Source of the DNA: Opacimonas sp002292215
GTDB taxonomy: Bacteria; Pseudomonadota; Gammaproteobacteria; Enterobacterales; Alteromonadaceae
Length of the DNA: 64,000 nt
NCBI GenBank assembly: GCA_943846745.1
Contig: OX044360.1
Coordinates: 1,550,001 to 1,614,000 of the forward strand
Direction: 5' to 3'
Each line of letters begins with the position of its first letter. Within the stretch, counting starts at the first letter, position 1. Positions 26,620 to 35,677 of this stretch are shown one piece after another. Under the pieces are notes generated by a model. It did no database searches and had not been told where the DNA came from. It saw only the letters and a program-made list of their open reading frames with translations. Both the position numbers and the translations under genes were made by a program.

Positions 26620-28221
26620 CTATAATTGAGGGCCTGCCGCGACTAAAGCTACACCATTCTCGGTATCAGTAAACTTACTAAAGTTATCGACAAATAACGT
26701 AGCCAGATCCGTCGCTTTGCTGTGCCAATCTTGTGCATCACTGTATGTACCGCGAGGATCAAGGACACTTGGATCAACATGTTGCAATTGCGTCGGTACC
26801 GTCAAATTGAAAATAGGGATAATTTGCGTCGGCGCATCATCAATAGACCCATCCAAAATTGCATCAATAATCGCACGGGTAGCTTTAATTGAAATACGTT
26901 CGCCAGTGCCGTTCCAACCAGTATTAACCAAGTATGCTTGCGCACCGGATGCTTGCATGCGCTTTTCTAAGACTTGTGCATATTTGGTTGGGTGTAGACT
27001 TAAGAAAGCTGCACCAAAACAACTCGAAAAAGTCGGAGTAGGCTCAGTAATACCTCGCTCCGTCCCAGCTAATTTAGCGGTAAAACCTGATAAAAAGTAA
27101 TACTGGGCTTGAGCTGGCGTTAACTTAGACACAGCGGGCAAGACACCAAATGCATCAGCCGTTAAAAAAATTACTTTATCGGCATGTCCAGCACGCGAAA
27201 TTGGTTTAACAATATTATCTATATGGTGGATCGGGTAAGAAACACGGGTATTTTCCGTGACTGAACCATCGTCATAATCAATCTCTCCACCTGCTAATAC
27301 TGTTACATTTTCAAGTAATGCATCACGGCGGATTGCGTTGTAGATATCGGGTTCATTTTCTTTGCTTAACTTGATAGTTTTAGCATAACAACCGCCCTCG
27401 AAATTAAACACGCCGTTATCATCCCAGCCATGCTCATCATCACCAATCAGTTCACGCTTAGGATCGGTCGATAACGTTGTTTTTCCGGTACCGGAAAGTC
27501 CAAAGAATATGGCTACATCGCCATTTTCACCCACATTGGCACTACAATGCATCGATGCAATATCTTTAAGCGGTAACAGGTAGTTCATCATAGAGAACAT
27601 CCCTTTTTTCATTTCACCACCATACCAAGTGCCACCAATAAGTTGGATTTTCTCGGTAAGATTAAACGCAACAAAGTTTTCAGAGTTCAAGCCATGAGTT
27701 TGCCAATTGGGATTCGTCGCTTTCGCGCCATTCATTACAATGAAATCAGGTTCATAATCAGCCAATTCTTGTGCTGTAGGGCGAATGAACATATTGGTCA
27801 CAAAGTGTGCTTGCCATGCTACTTCCGTAACAAAGCGGACTTTCAGACGCGTATCTTCGTTAGCCCCACAGAATGTATCAACCACAAATAGTCGCTGATC
27901 TGATAATTGTGTAGTCACTAAGCTTTTAAGGTCGTTCCACACGTTTTGTGAAATCGGCTTGTTATCGTTTTTGCCTTGATCTGACCACCATACGGTGTTT
28001 TCAGTCACGGCATCTTTAACGATATATTTGTCTTTGGGAGAGCGGCCAGTAAATTCGCCAGTATTGACGGCGACTGCACCACATTCGGTTATCACCCCTT
28101 TTTCATAACCCGTTAGGCTATCTAAGGTGGTTTCATTGAACAGTACGTCATAACTTGGGTTATGAAGTATTTCCGTCGCATTTGTTATGCCATAAGCATG
28201 CAAATCTTGGGAGATGGTCAT
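26620..28221 (-). CDS. pckA: Phosphoenolpyruvate carboxykinase (ATP)
   Basis: PckA makes PEP and CO2 from oxaloacetate and ATP, the entry to gluconeogenesis. The 533-residue enzyme shows TGRSPKDKYIV, the substrate-side GGTWYGGEMKKGMFS, the P-loop GLSGTGKTTLS and the metal site DDEHGW. The frame runs upstream to 28251, but GAGGAG sits six bases before the ATG at 28221, matching the usual N-terminus. With ppc and mdh about 15 kb away, the window carries much of the PEP-oxaloacetate node. Confidence 0.96.
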   Translation of the reverse strand: MTISQDLHAYGITNATEILHNPSYDVLFNETTLDSLTGYEKGVITECGAVAVNTGEFTGRSPKDKYIVKDAVTENTVWWSDQGKNDNKPISQNVWNDLKSLVTTQLSDQRLFVVDTFCGANEDTRLKVRFVTEVAWQAHFVTNMFIRPTAQELADYEPDFIVMNGAKATNPNWQTHGLNSENFVAFNLTEKIQLIGGTWYGGEMKKGMFSMMNYLLPLKDIASMHCSANVGENGDVAIFFGLSGTGKTTLSTDPKRELIGDDEHGWDDNGVFNFEGGCYAKTIKLSKENEPDIYNAIRRDALLENVTVLAGGEIDYDDGSVTENTRVSYPIHHIDNIVKPISRAGHADKVIFLTADAFGVLPAVSKLTPAQAQYYFLSGFTAKLAGTERGITEPTPTFSSCFGAAFLSLHPTKYAQVLEKRMQASGAQAYLVNTGWNGTGERISIKATRAIIDAILDGSIDDAPTQIIPIFNLTVPTQLQHVDPSVLDPRGTYSDAQDWHSKATDLATLFVDNFSKFTDTENGVALVAAGPQL

Positions 28222-28461
28222 GTAGGGTACTCCTCGATTTGTCCACCACAAACCTAATGGATTGTGACTTCTCGATTGTTTTAAACTAGTGTATGAAAGT
28301 GTGACTTTGTTATTTTTATTTGTCTGTCACAAATCAATAGTAGTAGTTTTAATCGCCAAGAACAATGGACAAACAACGAGTTAATACGAAAATCGTACAA
28401 AAAACGAACTCAACATTCACACAGTGAATGATTGGCAGCAAGGTTATTAATAAGTAATGTA

Positions 28462-29436
28462 CTAGGGAACCTCGTTCCCTCGCGTAGACTCAAGTAATCC
28501 GTACCAATCAACAGCACTTAATTCACATCGATTGACTTGAGCACATGCTTTAATACGCGCTAAGTTTGTAGTGCCTATAATGGGTTGTATTGAAACAGGA
28601 TGGCGAGTTAAAAATGCCAACACGATGGCTTCACGGCTTACATCATATTGCTGTGCCAATTGTATTATCATGTTTGTTGTATGTTGAACATTCATAGAAA
28701 CATCATTATTCATTTCTTTCGTGAATTGTCCTTGGGCTAATGCACCCCACGCCTGAATTTGTATATTCTGCTGTTGGGCATATTCAGCCATGCCATCATA
28801 ATGGTGCGTCGGTTCAATACTGGCATTGATAAAACCAGGCTTAGCCAAACTTAATTCGATCTGATTAGCAATAATGGGGAACGGCAAGGCCGATTGTAAA
28901 AAATCCAATTGTGCAGTGTGCATGTTAGACACACCGATATGCGAAATTTTTCCAGAACTCTGCAGTGCAATAAGTGTTTGTGCCACTTCATCAAGCTGCA
29001 TTAATGGATCGGGACGATGTAGTAACAACACATCAAGCTGTTCGATATGCAAACGTTGTAATATTTCCTCTACGGAATGAGTGATCCACTGCGGTGAGAA
29101 ATCATAGCGTTTGACACCGTGAACATCCTCAAATCGGATCCCACATTTACTTTGTATACTCACTTTTTCACGTAAATTTGGTGATTGTTGCAATACCTGC
29201 CCAAATGCAATTTCAGCTTTACCATAGGTGTAAATATCAGCGTGATCAAAAATCCGGATACCTTCATCTAAACAGCATTCAATAATCGCTTCTGTCTGTT
29301 TGATGTCGCCAGCAGAGATTGAATTAGTGTTCCAGCCACCACCTAAGCCCATGCAACCATATATAAGGGATGAGTGTTGTGTAAGATGTTGCGCCAGTGG
29401 ATATCGTGGCATAGCGGATTGTGTTGACGTTGACAT
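28462..29436 (-). CDS. Aldo/keto reductase (YdhF-like)
   Basis: A 324-residue (beta/alpha)8 NADPH-dependent reductase. Catalytic residues are visible in FDHADIYTYGKAE (Asp, Tyr), the Lys in SKCG and the His in LLHRPDPL; the C-terminal PIIGTTN binds the cofactor. Overall it follows E. coli YdhF. The frame extends to 29472 inside dinB, but CGGAG ahead of the ATG at 29436 supports the shorter start. It is 25 bases after dinB and probably in the same transcript. The natural substrate is unknown. Confidence 0.88.
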   Translation of the reverse strand: MSTSTQSAMPRYPLAQHLTQHSSLIYGCMGLGGGWNTNSISAGDIKQTEAIIECCLDEGIRIFDHADIYTYGKAEIAFGQVLQQSPNLREKVSIQSKCGIRFEDVHGVKRYDFSPQWITHSVEEILQRLHIEQLDVLLLHRPDPLMQLDEVAQTLIALQSSGKISHIGVSNMHTAQLDFLQSALPFPIIANQIELSLAKPGFINASIEPTHHYDGMAEYAQQQNIQIQAWGALAQGQFTKEMNNDVSMNVQHTTNMIIQLAQQYDVSREAIVLAFLTRHPVSIQPIIGTTNLARIKACAQVNRCELSAVDWYGLLESTRGNEVP

Positions 29437-29461
29437 AGGGTGCTCCGAATAAACAATGCCA

Positions 29462-30547
29462 TTAGGATACATCGGGTTCCGGTAAGGGTAAATTTAATTG
29501 TTCAATATCTTCAGGATCATACAACCCAATATGTAAACCCACCAAACGGATCCCGCGCTCTTTGCGTCGTTCTAACACTTCCGTAAGTAAATCGGCAAAA
29601 TAGGACTCTGTATATATTTGCCGAGTATGAGAAATCGTCGTTTGCTGAAAATCATTGAATTTAAGTTTGATGCCTTGGCTTTTAATTCGGCACCCCACAT
29701 TGGCTGAGGCGATTCTAGATTGCAACTTAGGTAATAAGTATTCAATTACTTCCTCAACGTCACTGCGAGCAAAGATGTCCTCGGATAAAGTGCGTTCGAC
29801 CCCTACTGATTTGCGTACACGATGCACTTGTACTTCGCGATCATCAATAGCATGACAACGATGCCACAATAATGCACCAAATTTACCAAACTGTTTATTC
29901 AATCGAGCAAAAGGAAACGCGCGAACATCTTTGCAAGTGAACAAGCCTAAATGATTAAGCTTTTCAATAGTCACTTTACCCACACCAGGGATTTTATTAA
30001 GTGGCAGTTGTAATACAAAAGCATCAAGTTTGGCCGGGGTAATAACACATAAACCGTTCGGCTTGTTTTCGTCTGATGCAACTTTAGCAACAAACTTAAT
30101 CGGGGCAACACCTGCTGAGGCAGTCAAACCTGTTTCAGCTTCAATGACACGTCTAATATCCTCAGCTATGCGAGTTGCCGAACCATCAAAATAAGCAGAA
30201 TCCGTCACATCCAAGTACGCTTCATCCCATGATAATGGTTCAATTAATGAGGTGTAGCGACTAAATATCTCACGAATGTGGTCGGATACGGCTTTATATT
30301 CAGCCATTCGACCGGGAACGAGAATTAAATCAGGACAAAGGCGCAATGCATGTGCGGTGGACATAGCTGAACGAACGCCAAAGCGACGAGCAGGATAGTT
30401 ACAAGTAGAAATCACACCACGACGGTCTGAACTGCCGCCAATCGCGATTGGTACATTACGTAATGATGGGTTATCACGCATTTCTACCGCAGCGTAAAAA
30501 CAGTCCATATCGACATGGATGATTTTACGTTGGCCAGACTCACTCAT
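29462..30547 (-). CDS. dinB: DNA polymerase IV
   Basis: A 361-residue Y-family polymerase for error-prone lesion bypass. The catalytic motifs are VDMDCFYAAVE near the N-terminus and SWDEAYLD around residue 105; the helix-hairpin-helix segment LNKIPGVGKVT is typical. The C-terminal QLNLPLP is a good beta-clamp-binding motif. No LexA box was evident upstream, though I could not scan rigorously. The aldo/keto reductase follows on the same strand. Confidence 0.96.
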   Translation of the reverse strand: MSESGQRKIIHVDMDCFYAAVEMRDNPSLRNVPIAIGGSSDRRGVISTCNYPARRFGVRSAMSTAHALRLCPDLILVPGRMAEYKAVSDHIREIFSRYTSLIEPLSWDEAYLDVTDSAYFDGSATRIAEDIRRVIEAETGLTASAGVAPIKFVAKVASDENKPNGLCVITPAKLDAFVLQLPLNKIPGVGKVTIEKLNHLGLFTCKDVRAFPFARLNKQFGKFGALLWHRCHAIDDREVQVHRVRKSVGVERTLSEDIFARSDVEEVIEYLLPKLQSRIASANVGCRIKSQGIKLKFNDFQQTTISHTRQIYTESYFADLLTEVLERRKERGIRLVGLHIGLYDPEDIEQLNLPLPEPDVS

Positions 30548-30571
30548 GTGATATTAATTTACTCGTATGAA

Positions 30572-30593
30572 GGGTTTGAAACTATCCAAACCC
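30572..30593. terminator. Weak hairpin between porin and dinB
   Basis: GGGTTTG (30572-30578) pairs with CAAACCC (30587-30593). It lies downstream of the porin stop and ahead of dinB. No T run follows on the minus strand, so termination of porin transcripts is uncertain. Confidence 0.35.
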
Positions 30594-30627
30594 TATACGA
30601 TCTCTTTTTTAGAAGGGGGGGGATAGC

Positions 30628-31527
30628 TTAAAATTTATGTTCAAGACCTAATGCAAGATAACTCTCATCTTCTGCAGTGTCAAAGTTAAATGTGGTATAA
30701 AAGGCATACAATTTGGTATTTTTACCTAATTTACGATCAGCGCCTAATGTAAAACCACTATCATCTTCAGCAGTTTGATATTGACCTTTCAAGTCGAAGT
30801 TACCCAACTTGTATTGTGCACTTACCATAAATCCGTCTTTTTCAGAACCATCAGCAACGTTCTCTTGGGTTTGTAACATGACACCCAATTTTACATCACC
30901 CACCATAGTACCAGCAGTAAGACGAGTAACGTTATACCCTTTTAGTTCATTGTCCATAGCGATTGCAGCGTAATATTTACCTTTTTTCAGGGCGCTATCA
31001 CCATAGCTAACAGAGACAGATGTTGCAGCATCATCATTAGCTTCATCAAGATAATAACCTAGGCCTAATTGAAAACCATTAAATGTCGGTGATTTGTAAG
31101 TGATTGAATCACTCATGCGGTTTTCACCTTTCCACAACACTTTAATATCAGCTTCTTGGTCTGAATATAAATCAAATTTACCTTGAGATTGTTTCAATAT
31201 TGAATCATTACGACCAACAACGACTTCACCAAATGCGCCTCGTAAGCCTACAAATTGATTACGTGATTTAAGGTTAGACGAACCTGATTCATCAGAGGGA
31301 TCAACTTGGAATTCATAAGTATAAAAGACTTCTAAATCATCATTTAAACTGGTTGAGCCTTTTAAACCAATGCGTGAAGCATTGCTTTTTAATTCAGTTT
31401 CACCATCTGAATCTTGTAAGCTGATATTAACTTTACCATAAAGATCTGCTGAAACTGAAGCGGCAAGAACTGGAGCAGAGATAGCCATTGCTAGTGTAGT
31501 AGCTGCGATTGATTGAATAAATTTCAT
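30628..31527 (-). CDS. Gram-negative outer-membrane porin
   Basis: A 299-residue porin: a signal peptide ending in APVLA (about residue 22), a first strand SVSADLYGKVNISLQ, alternating amphipathic strands and a terminal phenylalanine (ALGLEHKF) needed for BAM recognition. It forms a trimeric diffusion channel in the outer membrane; selectivity is not predictable. AAAGG precedes the ATG. The 280 bases upstream carry duplicated operator-like sequences, described separately. Confidence 0.9.
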   Translation of the reverse strand: MKFIQSIAATTLAMAISAPVLAASVSADLYGKVNISLQDSDGETELKSNASRIGLKGSTSLNDDLEVFYTYEFQVDPSDESGSSNLKSRNQFVGLRGAFGEVVVGRNDSILKQSQGKFDLYSDQEADIKVLWKGENRMSDSITYKSPTFNGFQLGLGYYLDEANDDAATSVSVSYGDSALKKGKYYAAIAMDNELKGYNVTRLTAGTMVGDVKLGVMLQTQENVADGSEKDGFMVSAQYKLGNFDLKGQYQTAEDDSGFTLGADRKLGKNTKLYAFYTTFNFDTAEDESYLALGLEHKF

Positions 31528-31611
31528 ACATTAGACCTTTGATTTAAAATTAACAAATCCCTGATTTAGATTAATTTCGTCACTGAATATGAGCGCTACT
31601 TTATATACTGA

Positions 31612-31714
31612 ATATTACAGTAATATGACAACGCAAAAGAAATATTACATTATTATGGCATATTTGTGACAGCACACTGAGATATATTACAGATATTTGG
31701 CATATTTGTGACAG
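31612..31714. promoter_or_regulatory. Porin upstream region with palindrome and duplicated element
   Basis: A perfect palindrome ATATTACAGTAATAT occupies 31612-31626. Two copies of a 31-base element follow at 31642-31672 and 31684-31714; each begins ATATTACA and ends GGCATATTTGTGACAG, with 26 of 31 positions equal and a 42-base period. They lie 85-187 bases upstream of the porin start. The layout fits a repeated regulator-binding site, but the regulator is unknown. Confidence 0.6.
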
Positions 31715-31740
31715 AGTATATGGCGTTGAAAGGCTTTGTG

Positions 31741-31766
31741 CGTTTACGTTTACGTTTACGTTTGCG
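31741..31766. repeat. Hexanucleotide tandem repeat CGTTTA
   Basis: Three CGTTTA units followed by CGTTTG and CG. The tract is noncoding, between nqrM and the porin. Confidence 0.75.
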
Positions 31767-31813
31767 AAAAAGATACGGTCATAGGTTAGTAGCGCAAGAA
31801 AAAAACAAAACCA

Positions 31814-32047
31814 TTAAATAATTTTGTCTTTTTCCCATGCTTTGATTTTTTCGGCGCGGATAGCTTCTTTTTCCATGCGGGCTTTTTTACGATCACAAGG
31901 TTCAGGGCAATCACAGGCTTTAGCAATACCCAATGCACCTAAACCACCACAACTCCCGGCAATGGTTTTACGTTGTAAAATATACCCAATTGCCATTGCA
32001 GCAACAGTGATGAGAAAAAACACAAATGCTAAAATAAACGTGCTCAT
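31814..32047 (-). CDS. nqrM: Na+-NQR maturation factor NqrM
   Basis: A 77-residue protein with one N-terminal membrane helix followed by four conserved cysteines in GSCGGLGALG and ACDCPEPC. NqrM (DUF539) is required to deliver iron for the membrane-embedded Fe site formed by NqrD and NqrE. It follows apbE by 14 bases, in the standard nqrABCDEF-apbE-nqrM order. The charged C-terminal helix is typical. Confidence 0.93.
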   Translation of the reverse strand: MSTFILAFVFFLITVAAMAIGYILQRKTIAGSCGGLGALGIAKACDCPEPCDRKKARMEKEAIRAEKIKAWEKDKII

Positions 32048-32061
32048 AGTAACCTACTATA

Positions 32062-33084
32062 TTAGTTAATTATGGTGACCATCTGCGTAAACGCAGGTGA
32101 TTGATACTCGACAAATGTATTGCCTTCTTTAACGATCAGCATCAATGCAATCCCTTGCTCCTCAGCGAGCGCCTGAGCGTCTTTTGCTGATAATATCATC
32201 ATTGCAGTAGCCAATCCATCCGCAGTCATAGAGGATGCATGTACTACTGTGGCTGAAACCGTATTATGCTGGATTGGATAGCCCGTAATTGGGTCGATCA
32301 GATGTGAATAGCGAATACCATCTTCTTCAAAATAATTGCGATAGTCACCGGATGTGGCTACAGCATTATCGCCAACACTAATAATTTTTTGTACTGCTCG
32401 AGATTCACTTACCGGTTTTTCAATGGCTATGCGCCATGACTCACCGTTGAGTTTCGTGCCGGCCACACGCATTTCACCCCCAATTTCGACTAAAAAACTC
32501 GTAAATTTATAGTCAATTAGTAGCTCAGCAATTGCATCAACCCCATACCCTTTGGCTATTGTTGATAGATCCAAATAAAGATTATCGATGGTTTTGGTTA
32601 ATACCACGCCTTCAAGGGTTAATTTGTCTAAACCAGATAATGCTTTAGCATCAGCAATTTGGCCGTCACTGGGAATTGTTTCAGGGCGTTTAGTTGGGCC
32701 AAACCCCCATAAATTAACCAACGGACCGATCGTCACATCAAGTGCATGACCACTCATTTCACCTAGGCGCATGGCTTCCGCCACTACCAATGCAGTTTCA
32801 GGAGACAATGTAAAGGGCTGTTGCCCCGGTGCACGGTTAAATAACGAAAGTTCAGAATCGCTAATGTAGGTAGACATGAGTTGATTGATCTGAACTAATC
32901 GCTGGTCAATTTTATTCTGTAACGCAACCGTATCAATTGGTTTATCACTCACAAATTTGACATTATAAGTGGTACCCATGGTGCGGCCTGAAAAATAATT
33001 TTCTTTTTCTTGAGGCTGGTCTGAACACCCAGCCAATAACACTGCACTGATAATAATCAAACTGACTAAACGTAATGAATACAC
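32062..33084 (-). CDS. apbE: FAD:protein FMN transferase ApbE (lipoprotein)
   Basis: A 340-residue flavin transferase with a lipoprotein signal (lipobox LLAGC). Family motifs include GRTMGTTYNV near the N-terminus, the DLSTIAKGYGVDAIAE segment and TSGDYRNYF with HLIDPITGYP. It attaches FMN to Thr in the SGAT motifs of NqrB and NqrC. A strong terminator separates it from nqrF, so it may rely on its own promoter or read-through. Confidence 0.95.
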   Translation of the reverse strand: MYSLRLVSLIIISAVLLAGCSDQPQEKENYFSGRTMGTTYNVKFVSDKPIDTVALQNKIDQRLVQINQLMSTYISDSELSLFNRAPGQQPFTLSPETALVVAEAMRLGEMSGHALDVTIGPLVNLWGFGPTKRPETIPSDGQIADAKALSGLDKLTLEGVVLTKTIDNLYLDLSTIAKGYGVDAIAELLIDYKFTSFLVEIGGEMRVAGTKLNGESWRIAIEKPVSESRAVQKIISVGDNAVATSGDYRNYFEEDGIRYSHLIDPITGYPIQHNTVSATVVHASSMTADGLATAMMILSAKDAQALAEEQGIALMLIVKEGNTFVEYQSPAFTQMVTIIN

Positions 33085-33114
33085 GAAAAATCCTTAATAC
33101 AAAATAAAGAAAAA

Positions 33115-33137
33115 AAAGGAGCCAATCGGCTCCCTTT
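33115..33137 (-). terminator. Terminator after nqrF
   Basis: On the minus strand GGGAGCC pairs with GGCTCC and is followed by eight T residues. It lies 36-58 bases after the nqrF stop and ends the nqrABCDEF unit before apbE. Confidence 0.85.
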
Positions 33138-33172
33138 CTCAACGTTATGCAGTTGCGAAAACCTTTATGGGA

Positions 33173-34405
33173 TTAACCACCAAAGTCATCTAGCATAATG
33201 TTTTCATCTTCCACACCTAAATCTTTAAGCATATTGATAACTGCAGCATTCATCATTGGAGGACCACACATGTAGAACTCACAATCTTCAGGTGCTGGGT
33301 GATCTTTCAAATAGTTTTCTAATAATACTAAATGAATAAATCCAGTCATCCCTTCCCAATTATCTTCTGGTTGAGGATCTGATAATGCAACATGCCAATC
33401 GAAGTTTTCATTCTCTGCAGCCAACATGTCAAAATCTTCTACGTAGAACATTTCGCGGGCAGAACGGGCTCCGTACCAGAATGAAATCTTACGGTCAGTT
33501 TTAAGACGACGTAATTGGTCAAAGATATGTGAACGCATTGGCGCCATACCTGCACCACCACCGACAAATACCATTTCTGCATCTGTGTCTTTAGCAAAGA
33601 ACTCACCAAATGGACCTGAAATCGTCACTTTATCACCTGGCTTCAAAGACCAAATGAACGATGACATTTTACCCGCTGGTAAACTCAGATTCTTAGGCGG
33701 CGGAGTTGCAATACGTACGTTAAGTAAGATGATACCTTCTTCTTCAGGGTAATTAGCCATCGAATATGCACGAATTGTTTCTTCGTCTACTTTTGATTCG
33801 ACATCAAAGAAACCAAAGTGATTCCAATCTGGACGGTACTCTTCTGGTACATCAAAATCGCTATATTTAATATGGTGAGGTGGAGCCTCAATTTGAATAT
33901 AACCACCAGCTCGGAATGGGACACTCTCGCCATCAGGGATGCCTAATTTAAGCTCTTTGATAAACGTCGCTTCGTTATTGTTAGAAATAACGTCACATTC
34001 CCATTTTTTCACACCAAAAATTTCTTCTGGCAATTCAATATCCATGTCTTGCTTAATCGCAACCTGACAGGATAAACGTAAGCCTTCTTTGGCATCACGT
34101 TTGCTAATGTGATCAAGCTCTGTTGGTAAGATTTCACCACCACCAGATTTAATGTGTACGTGACACTGACCGCAAGAGCCACCACCACCACACGCTGATG
34201 ATACAAAGATCCCAGAATCAGCTAACGCACCTAACAATTTACCACCTGGAGAGGTAGTAATTGATTTTGCTGGATCGCCATTAATTAAGATTTGTACATC
34301 ACCTTCAGGTACCAACTTTGACTTGGCAAACATGATAATGAAGACTAGCGCTAGTACGATCGCAATGAACATACCTACGCCTAAATAAATTTCAGTTGTA
34401 TTCAT
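33173..34405 (-). CDS. nqrF: Na+-translocating NADH:quinone reductase subunit F
   Basis: The 410-residue electron-input subunit: one N-terminal membrane helix, a [2Fe-2S] domain (Cys72, Cys78 and Cys81 in CGGGGSCGQC plus a later Cys in LSCQVAI), an FAD domain (RAYSMANYP) and an NADH-binding domain (GGGAGMAPMRSH, YMCGPPMM). It oxidises NADH and sends electrons to NqrD/E and on to NqrC and NqrB. It is last in the six-gene operon, 19 bases after nqrE. Confidence 0.98.
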   Translation of the reverse strand: MNTTEIYLGVGMFIAIVLALVFIIMFAKSKLVPEGDVQILINGDPAKSITTSPGGKLLGALADSGIFVSSACGGGGSCGQCHVHIKSGGGEILPTELDHISKRDAKEGLRLSCQVAIKQDMDIELPEEIFGVKKWECDVISNNNEATFIKELKLGIPDGESVPFRAGGYIQIEAPPHHIKYSDFDVPEEYRPDWNHFGFFDVESKVDEETIRAYSMANYPEEEGIILLNVRIATPPPKNLSLPAGKMSSFIWSLKPGDKVTISGPFGEFFAKDTDAEMVFVGGGAGMAPMRSHIFDQLRRLKTDRKISFWYGARSAREMFYVEDFDMLAAENENFDWHVALSDPQPEDNWEGMTGFIHLVLLENYLKDHPAPEDCEFYMCGPPMMNAAVINMLKDLGVEDENIMLDDFGG

Positions 34406-34424
34406 ATAAATGCTCCTTTAGGGC

Positions 34425-35033
34425 TTAAATTGCAATACCAGTAAATGACTGGAAGCCAAGTGCCATAAGACCAGCAATCATAAATACTGAACCTAGACCA
34501 CGTATACCTTCAGGCATATCTGCATACTTTAATTTTTCACGTACCGCTGCTAATAAGATAATTGCTAGTGCCCAACCTGCACCACTACCAATACCATATA
34601 CTATACTTTCTGGAATGTTATATTCGCGCTGTACGGCGAACGCAACACCACCAAAGATGGCACAGTTTACGGTGATCAGCGGCAAAAATATCCCTAATGC
34701 GTTATATAACGCTGGGAAAAATTTGTCTAAACTCATTTCCAAAATCTGTACTAATGCAGCGATAACTCCAATGAACGTCAAGAAGCTTAAGAAGCTTAAA
34801 TCCGTATCAGGGAAACCCGCCCAACCTAATGCACCAGGCGCTAGGATGTTAGTGAAAATAATTTGGTTAACCGGTACTGAGATGCCCAATACCACGATAA
34901 CAGCAACCCCTAGGCCCATTGCCGTAGAAACTTTCTTAGATACTGCCAAAAACGTACACATACCTAAGAATAATGATAGCGCCATATTTTCAACGAAAAT
35001 TGAACGCACTAATAATGCTAAATAATGTTCCAT
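34425..35033 (-). CDS. nqrE: Na+-NQR subunit E
   Basis: A 202-residue protein with six membrane helices. It shares with NqrD an inverted fold that binds an iron cofactor at the centre of the membrane; the cysteines in FLGMCTFL and VNCAIFGG are in the right places. It is two bases from nqrD and is essential for electron transfer through the pump. Confidence 0.97.
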   Translation of the reverse strand: MEHYLALLVRSIFVENMALSLFLGMCTFLAVSKKVSTAMGLGVAVIVVLGISVPVNQIIFTNILAPGALGWAGFPDTDLSFLSFLTFIGVIAALVQILEMSLDKFFPALYNALGIFLPLITVNCAIFGGVAFAVQREYNIPESIVYGIGSGAGWALAIILLAAVREKLKYADMPEGIRGLGSVFMIAGLMALGFQSFTGIAI

Positions 35034-35035
35034 GA

Positions 35036-35668
35036 TTATTCCTTAGGCTCTACTTGCTCTGGACGAATAGTTCGGATGAACCAAATTAATCCACCAATTA
35101 AGAAGAACGAACTAAATGGTAAAATCAACAGACCATTACCTTGATACCAACCACCATTAGTGACTAATGGTAAAATTTCAAAACCAAGGATGGTACCAAA
35201 ACCAAATAATTCTTTTATTGTACCAATCACGATTAGGACAAACGAATAACCTAAACCATTACCAATACCGTCTAAGAAGCTCATCATAGGTGGCGACTTC
35301 ATCGCATAGGCTTCAGCACGACCCATAACGATACAGTTGGTGATAATCAAACCAACGAATACCGAGAGTTGTTTAGAAATCTCATACGAATACGCTTTTA
35401 ACACCTGATCAACAACGATTACTAATGACGCAATAATCGTCATCTGAATAATAATACGTACGCTTGAAGGAATTTGATTACGAATCAATGAAATAAATAA
35501 GTTAGAAAAGGCTGTTACTACAGTAAGTGCTAATGACATTACTAACGCAGTTTCTAATTTAGTTGTAATTGCAAGTGCAGAACAAATACCTAGTACGTGC
35601 AACGCGATTGGATTTGACCCCAAAATTGGCTCAAAGAGAGCTTTCTTCATTTCTTTTATATCAGCCAT
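35036..35668 (-). CDS. nqrD: Na+-NQR subunit D
   Basis: A 210-residue six-helix membrane subunit, homologous to NqrE. Cysteine-bearing helices HVLGICSALA and LIITNCIVMGRAEAYAM contribute to the intramembrane iron site. It is nine bases after nqrC and two before nqrE. Confidence 0.97.
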   Translation of the reverse strand: MADIKEMKKALFEPILGSNPIALHVLGICSALAITTKLETALVMSLALTVVTAFSNLFISLIRNQIPSSVRIIIQMTIIASLVIVVDQVLKAYSYEISKQLSVFVGLIITNCIVMGRAEAYAMKSPPMMSFLDGIGNGLGYSFVLIVIGTIKELFGFGTILGFEILPLVTNGGWYQGNGLLILPFSSFFLIGGLIWFIRTIRPEQVEPKE

Positions 35669-35677
35669 GATAGTCCC

